From NCBI GenBank assembly GCA_019096065.1, contig JAGUCH010000001.1, positions 310,001 to 374,000 on the forward strand: a stretch of 64,000 bases of DNA. Reading direction: 5' to 3'. The notes under the pieces are model-generated. The model saw only the letters and a list, made by a program, of their open reading frames with translations, had not been told where the DNA came from and did not search any database. The position numbers were made by a program, and so were the translations under genes. Shown one piece after another: positions 23,701 through 35,700 of the stretch. Numbering within the stretch: the stretch's first letter is position 1; every line of letters starts with the position of its first letter. The DNA is from Paracyclopina nana. Lineage: Eukaryota > Arthropoda > Copepoda > Cyclopoida > Cyclopettidae.

Positions 23701-26700
23701 GAAAAAGCGCCATCTATTGAAATGATACCGCATTTAGCAGTGATTGTTGACTGCTGAGTTCTTGTGTTGCTATCCCTGGATATGTAATATCAGAACACAC
23801 TCATTTCAAGTACATTCTGGCTTTCTAAAAATATTGCATTGCCTTTTATTAAAGTCTTCCAAATCAATCCTATTGAAGACCATTAAAACACATCAGAAAC
23901 ATTCTCAATCAATTTTAAGCCAAACTTGTTATTTTGGTGCTTTTTGGAAAAATTCTGGCTAAATAGTACATATCCCTCTAAATATCTGGTTACCCTGCAA
24001 GTGCTGAGCTCTTGCTCGAGATGCGCGTGCGCGATTGACCGCAGAGCTTGACCTGCAAACGAGCTATCTTTTTTAAGGCTAATTTCTAAGTTAAATTGAT
24101 CATTTTTTTAGCATCTAAAAATACTATTGGGACTTTAAACCGTCACGAAGCTGACAAAAATGTCAATACTGTCCAGATGACTCGTCCATATAGGGTTTTT
24201 CGCTCATTCGTAGTAAAATTCCAGATCACTCGTGGCTTCGCCACACGGTGATCTTTCATTTGACTACTCATGAGCGAAAAACCCTATATGGACTCGTCAT
24301 CAGGACAGTATTGTTACATTTTTCCTGTCAGAAAATATTTTTTATGCAAAAAAAGAGGCTGACATTTGAAAATTCCAAGCTTTATATGTTTTTAAACAGA
24401 AAATTCCCATTCTCAAGGGGTCAAAGAAAATTATAAATGACCTTTGGACACTGCAAACATTTTTTTGATGGTGGCAATTTCCTCCTTTCATCTCGCGAAA
24501 AAAAAGAGGAGCAGAAGATAAAATAAACACCGGAAACATTGGCGCTTTTTCCAGATTTTATCCTTCTTCTGCACAGTGGATTATTTTATGTTTGGCCCAT
24601 TTTCGAGGTATTTGCAAAAATGCCAAAAAACGGCGATTTTCATGAAATTGCGATGCGCGTCCAAAACGCAAAATGTCCACTGTGCAAAATTGGCTCAACT
24701 TGAGAAATCTCTAAAATTGGCAATTTTCCGCGAAATTTAAATGCTTCTTTAAAAAATTTCGATCTCAGATAAAATGTTCCCATTGTAGTAATCTCAAGTC
24801 AGTAGAAGAACCAGAGTTGACAGCTCCACATGCCATTTTGATAATACACTTTTGCACCACTGAGCACAGTGGATTATTCTGCCTTTTTGACGCGCATAAA
24901 AATGTGAATAATTTTAGTTTTTCAATATACTCAAAAAATAATTTTAAATGTATTTGGAGTTGGCTCATGGCATGTTGTTATGATGGGCGAAATAATCCAC
25001 TGTGCACTACTACTCCTGCTAAGCTACTCTAAATCTTGATTGGATGTTTTGTATTGCCCCATTAATTGGCATCAGGTTTTCTCGATATGTGCACCATTGC
25101 TAAACTTCCTCATAATTTATGAGAGCCAAGGCAATAACAGTGCTGATCAAATATTCACACATGTTTGGTTTTATTTACATTTTCTGCTTATTTAGGTGAA
25201 AATTAGCATAATTTAATAAGTAAAATGGGAAAAACAATATTTTACAATTTGGACTAATTTCAAATTTGGATGAGTTGTTTTGGCGGAAATCAGAATGTTC
25301 ATGCTTAATTCTCTAGTTTTAACAACATATGTGACCCGTTTTTATGAACTGGCGCATTAAATATAAAAAATGTGATTAACTCAATTGGAAATCAGTTTTG
25401 AAATTGAAAGATTTTTTCATATGAAATATGCGTGCTGAAGTTACTAAGTGCAGGAATCAAAACATATTTCGATTAACCGATTCAGTGAATTGGTGCGGAA
25501 AAATTAAGGCTAACTGTTGCTTAAACACCGCTCTATTTATACAAGTAAAGAAAAATCCTTGCTATGTATCCTGCATTACGGTAAATGAAAAAAAATATTA
25601 TTTCATTGTACTTTTCTAATTGAGCATATTTTAAAAGTAAAATGCCGCCTATTAAAGGAATAACCTCAAAAAAACAATATTCCACAATTTGAAAAATTCC
25701 AACTTTTACCAAGTTGTTTTGGTGGAAATCAGTGTGTCCATGCTTATTAATCTAGTTTTAACAGCAAAAATGGCACGATGATAATATTTAAAGTACGTCA
25801 AATAACAGCTAACTTTGTTAATCAATTTGAAAAAGGCTGAAATGACATTCGAAGAAACAAAACGATTGATCTTTGTTAGCCATTTTTTGCCTTTCTCACC
25901 GCGTGACGTTGCTTTACTTTTCAATAATCATTCCGCGTTCCTCGCCTTAATGAACTTGATCACGTGTCAAAGTGGCATTTTTCCCTAATTGATGGCTATA
26001 TTTTTTTGAAGCCCTTATGTATCAAATGGTCCAGTGGGTGATCCTGCTCTTTAAATAAAGACAATTGTCCGTCAATCTGTCATGCGCAAAAATGTGCTCA
26101 CTTTGTCAGTTTTTTGGGCGGCTTATGAATAATTCCATCGGTGGCCAAACATCTGGTAGCTCCGGCGTGACCGGTCATCTCAAATCAACAAGTATGCCGA
26201 GGACCGTTAAATAACATCTACAACTACTGCAAAACTTTGCTAAGACTGAAAGAACTTTGCATGCTTGGCATTATAATATTGAGTAGAACTCTGAGTACTG
26301 ATGTGGAGTAGAACTTGAAACACTGAGGAAAACTCGGAGTGCTCAGCACCACTCTGGATGCTGAGTTAAATTCTGAATACTGATCCATACTCAAAATACA
26401 GAGTAGAATACAAAGCAATGAGCGCAACTATGAATACTGAGCAAAGCACTGAATACTGAGCAGAACTCGGAGAACTGAGTCGAACTCAAAATGCTGAGTC
26501 AAACTCAAAATGCTGAGTCAAACTCAAAATGCTGAGTCAAACTCAAAATGCTGAGTCAAACTCAAAATGCTGAGTCAAACTCAAAATGCTGAGTCAAACT
26601 CAAAATGCTGAGTCAAACTCAAAATGCTGAGTCAAACTCAAAATGCTGAGTCAAACTCAAAATGCTGAGTCAAACTCATAACGCTGAGTCAAACTCAAAA

Positions 26701-29700
26701 TGCTGAGTCAAAATCAAAATGCTGAGTCAAACTCAAAATGCTGAGTCAAACTCAAAATGCTGAGTCAAACTCAAAATGCTGAGTCAAACTCGGAATACTG
26801 AGTAGAACTCTGAATACTGAGCACAACTCTGAACACTGCGGAGAACTCTCAATATTGAGTAAACTTTTGAAAACTGAGCATCACTCTGAAATCTGAGTAG
26901 AACTCTGAATACTGAGCACAACTCTGTTGAAAACTGAGTGTCACTCTGAATACTGAGCACAACTCTGTTGAAAACTGAGTATCACTCTGAATACTGAGCA
27001 CAACTCTGTTGAAAACTGAGTATCACTCTGAATACTGAGCACATCTCTGTTGAAAACTGAGTATCACTCTGAATACTGAGCACAACTCTGTTGAAAACTG
27101 AGTATCACTCTGAATACTGAGCACAACTCTGAAAACTATGTAGAACTCTGAGCACTGCGTAGAACGGTCAGTACTGAGTAAACTTTTGAATACTGAGCAT
27201 CACTCTGAAATCTAAGGATAACTCTGAAAACTGCGTATAACTCTTAATACTGAGCACAACTCTGAAAACTCAGTAGAAGTCTCAATACTGAGCTCTCATT
27301 ACTTATCAAACTTTTCAAAACTGAGCATTACTCGGAATGCTAAGTAGGACTTAAAACCTACTTGCAATTAGCAAAACAATAGAAGAAGTCTAAACATTGT
27401 AGATCTTCCTGAGCGCCCCGCGCTGAATGCATGGAAACTGGCGAAAACGTAGAGCAGAGTAAAAAAGCAGCGACTTGATGCCCATAGGGGACCTCCTAAA
27501 AGGCACACAATGCCCACAATTTGGCACACACAGCCCACACTACACACACGGCACACACATGGCACACAATTACTAAAAGGCACACACAAGTCTAAAACTC
27601 ATACTTAGGGATGGAAATTCACCGTTTTTTTGTTGGTTCCCAAAATTAAGCCTGTTTTCCAGTTCTCAAGTCCAAAACTCATACTTAGAGAAGAAAATTC
27701 ACCGTTTTTTTGTTGGTTCCCAAAATTAAGCCTGTTTTCCAGTTCTCACACAAAAAAACTGAGATGCTGAGTCATCTTTCGCCCAGTCTCAGCACTTTTT
27801 CAAATTTCCAGCTGCTTTAGTTATTCCATCCCTTCTATTAGAGCTTGGCACACACAGCACACAATTTGGCACACACGGCACACACAAGTCCAAAACTCAT
27901 ACTTAGAGAAGAAAATTCACCGTTTTTTTGTTGGTTCCCAAAATTAAGCCTGTTTTCCAGAGATGCTGAGTCATCTTTCGCCCAGTCTCAGCACTTTTTC
28001 AAATTTCCAGTTACTTTAGTGAAAGAATCTAATCTATTAGAGCTTGGCACACACAGCACACAATTTGGCACACACGGCACACAATTTGGCACACACGGCA
28101 CACACAAGTCCAAAACTCATACTTAGAGAAGAAAATTCACCGTTTTTTTGTTGGTTCCCAAAATTAAGCCTGTTTTCCAGTTCTCACACAAAAAAACTGA
28201 GATGCTGAGTCATCTTTCGCCCAGTCTCAGCACTTTTTCAAATTTCCAGCTGCTTTAGTTATTCCATCCCTTCTATTAGAGCTTGGCACACACAGCACAC
28301 AATTTGGCACACACGGCACACACAAGTCCAAAACTCATACTTAGAGAAGAAAATTCACCGTTTTTTTGTTGGTTCCCAAAATTAAGCCTGTTTTCCAGAG
28401 ATGCTGAGTCATCTTTCGCCCAGTCTCAGCACTTTTTCAAATTTCCAGTTACTTTAGTGAAAGAATCTAATCTATTAGAGCTTGGCACACACAGCACACA
28501 ATTTGGCACACACGGCACACAATTTGGCACACACGGCACACACAAGTCCAAAACTCATACTTAGAGAAGAAAATTCACCGTTTTTTTGTTGGTTCCCAAA
28601 ATTAAGCCTGTTTTCCAGTTCTCACACAAAAAAACTGAGATGCTGAGTCATCTTTCGCCCAGTCTCAGCACTTTTTCAAATTTCCAGCTGCTTTAGTTAT
28701 TCCATCCCTTCTATTAGAGCTTGGCACACACAGCACACAATTTGGCACACACGGCACACACAAGTCCAAAACGCATACTTAGAGAAGGAAATTCGCCGTT
28801 TATTTGTTGGTTCCCAAAATTAAGCCTGTTTTCCAGTTCTCACACAAAAAACTGAGATGCTGAGTCATCTTTCGCCCAGTCTCAGCACTTTTTCAAATTT
28901 CCAGTTACTTTAGTGAAAGAATCTAATATATTAGAGCTTGGCACACACAGCACACAATTTGGCACACACGGCACACACAAGTCCAAAACGCATACTTAGA
29001 GAAGGAAATTCTCCGTTTTTTTGTTGGTTCCCAAAATTAAGCCTGTTTTCCAGTTCTCACACAAAAACTTGACTTGCTGAGTCATCTTTCGCCCAGTCTC
29101 AGCACTTTTTCAAATTTCCAGTTACTTTAGTGGAAGAATCTAATCTATTAGAGCTTGGCACACACAGCACACAATTTGGCACACACGGCACACAATTTGG
29201 CACACACGGCACACACAAGTCCAAAATGCATACTTAGAGAAGGAAATTCACCGTTTTTTTGATGGTTTCCAAAATTAAGCCTGTTTTCCAGTTCTCACAC
29301 AAAAAACTGAGTCATCTTTCGCCCAGTCTCAGCACTTTTTCAAATTTCCAGTTACTTTAGTGGAAGAATCTAATCTATTAGAGCTTGGCACACACAGCAC
29401 ACAATTTGGCACACACGGCACACACAAGTCTAAAAAGCATACTTAGAGAAGGAAATTCACCGTTTTTTTGATGGTTCCCATAGGGGCGTGACTAAATTGG
29501 GCAAGCAAGGGCAAGCAGAGGCAAGCAAGGGCAAGCAAGGGCAATCAAGGGCAAGCAAGGGCAAGCAAGGGCAAGCAGGGGCAAGCAAAGTGGCCAAGGA
29601 GGAATGCTTGTCAAATTAGCCTTTCATTAGTACTATCGCGTAACACAGATAACTTGACCCTGGGGCAAGCAGACACTTGGGCTGACTTTTGACCCAAATT

Positions 29701-32700
29701 GCTCTGTCAGTCGTCTGAGACAAAGCCAAAGAAGGTTCTGAAGGTTGAAAAGGCCAGCCTTAGCATTGGATTTGAAAAAGTGCTGAGACTGGGCGAAAGA
29801 TGACTCAGCATCTCAGTTTTTTGTGTGAGAACTGGAAAACAGGCTTAATTTTGGGAGCCAACAAAAAAACGGAGAATTTCCTTCTCTAAGTATGCGTTTA
29901 AGACTTGTGTGTGCCGTGTGTGCCAAATTGTGTGCTGTGTGTGCCAAGCTCTAATAGAACGGATGGAATAACTAAAGCAGCTGGAAATTTGAAAAAGTGC
30001 TGAGACTGGGAGAAAGGTGACTCAGCATCTCAGTTTTTTGTGTGAGAACTGGAAAACAGGCTTAATTTTGGGAGCCAACAAAAAAACGGAGAATTTCCTT
30101 CTCTAAGTATGCGTTTAAGACTTGTGTGTGCCGTGTGTGCCAAATTGTGTGCTGTGTGTGCCAAATTGTGAGCTGTGTGTGCCAAGCTCAAATAGATTAG
30201 ATTCTTCCACTAAAGTAACGGGAAATTTGAAAAAGTGCTGAGACTGGGCGAAAGATGACTCAGCATCGCAGTTTTTTGTGTGAGAACTGGAAAACAGGCT
30301 TAATTTTGGGAACCAACAAAAAAACGGAGAATTTCCTTCTCTAAGTATGCATTTTGGACTTGTGTGTGCCGTGTGTGCCAAATTGTGTGCTGTGTGTGCC
30401 AAGCTCTAATAGAACGGATGGAATAACTAAAGCAGCTGGAAATTTGAAAAAGTGCTGAGACTGGGAGAAAGGTGACTCAGCATCTCAGTTTTTTGTGTGA
30501 GAACTGGAAAACAGGCTTAATTTTGGGAACCAACAAAAAAACGGTGAATTTCCATCCCTAAGTATGAGTTTTAGACTTGTGTGTGCCGTGTGTGCCAAAT
30601 TGTGTGCCGTGTGTGCCAAATTGTGTGCTGTGTGTGCCAAGCTCTAATATATTAGATTCTTCCACTAAAGTAACTGGAAATTTGAAAAAGTGCTGAGACT
30701 GGGCGAAAGATGACTCAGCAAGTCAAGTTTTTGTGTGAGAACTGGAAAACAGGCTTAATTTTGGGAACCAACAAAAAAACGGAGAATTTCCTTCTCTAAG
30801 TATGCATTTTGGACTTGTGTGTGCCGTGTGTGCCAAATTGTGTGCTGTGTGTGCCAAGCTCTAATAGAACGGATGGAATAACTAAAGCAGCTGGAAATTT
30901 GAAAAAGTGCTGAGACTGGGAGAAAGGTGACTCAGCATCTCAGTTTTTTGTGTGAGAACTGGAAAACAGGCTTAATTTTGGGAACCAACAAAAAAACGGT
31001 GAATTTCCATCCCTAAGTATGAGTTTTAGACTTGTGTGTGCCGTGTGTGCCAAATTGTGTGCCGTGTGTGCCAAATTGTGTGCTGTGTGTGCCAAGCTCT
31101 AATATATTAGATTCTTCCACTAAAGTAACTGGAAATTTGAAAAAGTGCTGAGACTGGGCGAAAGATGACTCAGCAAGTCAAGTTTTTGTGTGAGAACTGG
31201 AAAACAGGCTTAATTTTGGGAACCAACAAAAAAACGGAGAATTTCCTTCTCTAAGTATGCATTTTGGACTTGTGTGTGCCGTGTGTGCCAAATTGTGTGC
31301 TGTGTGTGCCAAGCTCTAATAGAACGGATGGAATAACTAAAGCAGCTGGAAATTTGAAAAAGTGCTGAGACTGGGAGAAAGGTGACTCAGCATCTCAGTT
31401 TTTTGTGTGAGAACTGGAAAACAGGCTTAATTTTGGGAACCAACAAAAAAACGGTGAATTTCCATCCCTAAGTATGAGTTTTAGACTTGTGTGTGCCGTG
31501 TGTGCCAAATTGTGTGCCGTGTGTGCCAAATTGTGTGCTGTGTGTGCCAAGCTCTAATATATTAGATTCTTCCACTAAAGTAACTGGAAATTTGAAAAAG
31601 TGCTGAGACTGGGCGAAAGATGACTCAGCAAGTCAAGTTTTTGTGTGAGAACTGGAAAACAGGCTTAATTTTGGGAACCATCAAAAAAACGGTGAATTTC
31701 CTTCTCTAAGTATGCGTTTTGGACTTGTGTGTGCCGTGTGTGCCAAATTGTGTGCCGTGTGTGCCAAGCTCTAATAGATTAGATTATTCCACTAAAGTAA
31801 CTGGAAATTTGAAAAAGTGCTGAGACTGGGCGAAAGATGACTCAGCATCTCAGTTTTTTGTGTGAGAACTGGAAAACAGGCTTAATTTTGGGAACCAACA
31901 AAAAAACGGTGAATTTCCATCCCTAAGTATGAGTTTTAGACTTGTGTGTGCCTTTTAGTAATTGTGTGCCATGTGTGTGCCGTGTGTGTAGTGTGGGCCG
32001 TGTGGGCCAAATTGTGGGTATTGTGTGCCTTTTAGTACGTGCGGCCCATAGAGCATTTGCCCCCATTGTCAAAGTGGGATGGGGGCAAAATCCGTGTGGG
32101 TTTTGATAAATGATACCTTGGACCTACTGGCAAAGAATTCGCGATGAGTAGAGGAGCTAGTCACTCCACTACTAACGCGACGTGACATTGCGACTACTAC
32201 ATAATGCCCCGTTCATCTACTTAAAATGCTCATCATAAATAAAAATAAAAAAGTATCGCTTTTGCAACTTTGAACAAATGCAAATTCTATGCTTTTTTCT
32301 ACTAATAATATTATTGGTTGCATTGAAAAAGTTTTTTTCAAAATAGTCCATTTGTAGTGGAATAGCGGCAAAAAGGACAAATTTAATTGAAGTTTTCCCC
32401 CCCAAAAAAAGTTATTCTGACAAAGATTTTTTAAGTTTGATTTTTTTTCTTTAAAAAAAGTTTTTTAAGCTAGATTTTTTAAATGAAGTTTTCCCCCCCA
32501 AGAAAAAAGTATTCTGACAAAGTTTTTTTAAGTTTGATTTTTTTCTTTAAAACAAGTTTTTTTAAGCTAGATTTTTAAATTGAAGTTTTCCCCCCAAAAA
32601 AAGTTATTCTGGCAAAGTTTTTTAAGTTTGATTTATTTCTTTTAAAAAAGATTTTCTTCATTAAAAATTTAAAATGGGTTTTAGTTTATTTTTAAAAAAT

Positions 32701-35700
32701 AAGGTTTTTCTTGAAGATAATAGAGTTTTCACCTTTGTAGATGAACACCTCATAAAGTGACTTTAATTTGAGGATCAACCTACATCCAAATTAAAACCAC
32801 AACAACGCCAAAAAAAAGAGAGTTGCTTATTTAAAAGCCAATTCCAGGATTAATTTTGAGTTAATTGTTTGTGAAAATGCATTGCCCCATCTAAAAATGC
32901 GCAATCTCAGTATGCAAATGTGCATTCAAGTACGTTTTTTCGCCTCTCAAGATTTCCCACAATGATATGAGAAATGTGGCAGAAATGCCAGAAAAATGTC
33001 AGTTTATGAACGCTGGTGAGAGACTTGAGGTGCCAAAAATGATGAAAAGATTATGCCCATTTTTTGTACTAATGGCCTTTTTTAGTGCACACTTTTCACT
33101 ATAGGTGGCGCTCTCAGTATCACAGTTTATTTCACCAAAGCTGGCTAAAGCGCCACCTATACTCGATTTTGGAAACTATCTTTTTTTCATGTAACTTTTT
33201 TTTAATTACATATCTGGTAGCCTTGATACTGGTTAAGAGTCAATTTTTGGCTTCTGTAGTCATAATTTCAAAAATCAGCCCAAAATTTTTTGGTTCAAAA
33301 AACTAAACTTTTAGCTCAAAAAATAACTTTTTTTTTTTTTGGGAGCAAACAAAAAACTTTACATTTTGCCAAAAAGACTTGATTTTTAGCTTTTAGCTTC
33401 TTTAAAAACTTATTTTAAGCTTCTGAAAACATTATTAATTTTTTAGCTTCTTAAAACTTATATTTAAGCTTCAATAAGAACTTATTTTTTTAGCTTCTAA
33501 AAACTTAATTTTCAAATTCTAAAACTCCATAGATTTCTTATCAAGAATTTAAAATTCAATAACTAAACTCAATTCAAATATTTTCATTTTTGACATAAAC
33601 AGCTTATATTTCAGCTTTTAAAAACTTAAGATTAAATAATTTGAGTTGTTGGCCCCTAAAACACTAAATTTATAACCTTAAGATTCCTTAAATTCTTCTA
33701 AAAACACTACTAAGTCCATTCAAGAAATTTCATGCTAAAAATTAGCTTATAAACAAACTATTGCATGAAAGACTAAAGAAACCCAAGTAGAATTTAAATA
33801 TCATAATTATGCAATAAGAATAATGAAAGTTTAAGAGCTGATAGGAAGGTTTTCAAATTGAGTTGTGCCAAGATTAGGCTTTATTAGACATTTAGGGTTG
33901 ATAAGTAGGACTGAATCACGCACACTGATCTAAGTGATCTAGATCTAGATCAGCAAGCCTTTTAATGAAGATAAACCTTTTACTTTATGGTCTCCCCTTG
34001 ATATGTGAGAGATGCTTGTTTTAATTAAGGCTGCCTCTCAGCCCCACATTTGAGATAAGCAATAATTAGGCATGCCATTTAGCAGGAAATGGGCTGCAAA
34101 AAGTTACACACATTTTCTGCTGGAATGTCTTAATTGGTCACACATTTGGCTCCCTTATTTTGGAGACAGAGAGAGAAAAAAAGAGAAAATGCCACTTCTA
34201 AATTAGAGCATTCTTCAGTAAATTGTGAATCACGTACTCACCCTCAGCTTTACTTTTTTGCCAAGCAGCAAAAAAGTAAAGCCAAGTCAAGCACAAACAA
34301 ATCCCTTCTATTCACAAGACTTTGCATGAATTTGCCTTTTCAAACACATTTTCTGGTAGCTCTGCTTTCCTGAAGGCATTATCCAAAAGAGAAGCACTCA
34401 AGGCAGATGAGTCCTTTCCATGTAATACATCACTTTCAATTTCAAGTCATTTTTCTATTTTATCAATATTGTTCCTTTTTGGGAGAAAATAGGATGCTAT
34501 TTTGGGCTTTTGATAATAACTCTGGTTTCCTGAAGGCGTTATCCAAAAGAGAACCATTCATAGTGATTGAATCCTTTTCAAGTAATGCTTCAACTTCTAT
34601 TTTTAAAGTATTTTTTTGAGTTGTCCATCTTTAATGGAGAAAGTCAGCTACTCTGGCAACTCTGGTTTGTTGAAGGCGTTATCCAAAAGAGAACCACTCA
34701 TAGTGATTGAATAATTTTCAAGAAATGCTTCAACTTCTATTTTTTAGAAAGTATTTTTTAACTAGTCCATCTTTAATGGAAAAAGTCAACTATTCTGGCA
34801 ACTCTGGTTTGTTGAAGGCGTTATCCAAAAGAGAACCATTCATAGTGATTAAATCCTTTTCAAGTAATGCTTCAACTTTTATTTTTTAGAAAGTATTTTT
34901 TAACTAGTCCATCTTTAATTGAATAAACTAAACTATTCTGGCAACTCTGGTTTGTAGAAGGCGTTATCCAAAAAGGATGCAGTGTAATTAGATGGTTCCT
35001 GTTTGGCTAGGGCAACTCTGGAGCTCAATTTCATTTTCTGGCAACTCTGACACATAAAAAGGTGCTATCCAGAAAGGAGCCTCTGCAATTAGACTGCTCT
35101 AGCTTGGCTAGTGCACATGCTATACTATATTTTGATGAGTGCCCATCACAAACTCATTTTGTGGTTTCTTGATGCATAGCTTTACACAGATAGGCTTTAT
35201 TTACAGATAGCAGCATTCCTGAGGCTCAACAAAAAAAGGCATGATTATTGTTTGGCTATGCTTTTGTGGCCAAGGGGGAAAAAAGGGACTGAAACATCAT
35301 AATGAAGGATGGCATTGTAGTACACCACTATAGAATGATGATGTACAACTACTTGAATGCATAATTTTTCACCACATTACTACTATATTCTTTTTCTGGC
35401 CTTGAGCAACCCAATTGGATTGAAATCTTCACTATTTTCCAGATTGGCTCACACCCCTTTCAATGGCTGTGTCTTGCCTAGTCTCACCACTCATAGTTGG
35501 CATTTGTCGAAGAAAATCCACCAGATTGACAGCTGTGTTGGGTGGACTTGTCATTGCACTGGGCTGCTTATTTACCTCATTTGCCAGCCAATTTCACCAG
35601 CTCTACCTCAGCTATGGCCTCACAATAGGTGACCAATTCAACACTGAATGGCTTCCTTCCAATTTTCTCGAGTGCCAGCCATCTTTTCAGGAATTGGAGT

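Noticed and set aside
29479-29769. Independent complete hAT insertion in the foldback spacer
   Set aside because: Only one hAT-like end is visible; no matching inverted end or 8-bp duplication was found around the spacer.
27845-30402. Identical 93-codon frames at 27845 and 28283 and a 95-codon frame on the other strand
   Set aside because: They are the 438-bp dimer of the satellite in the giant foldback, not gene duplicates.
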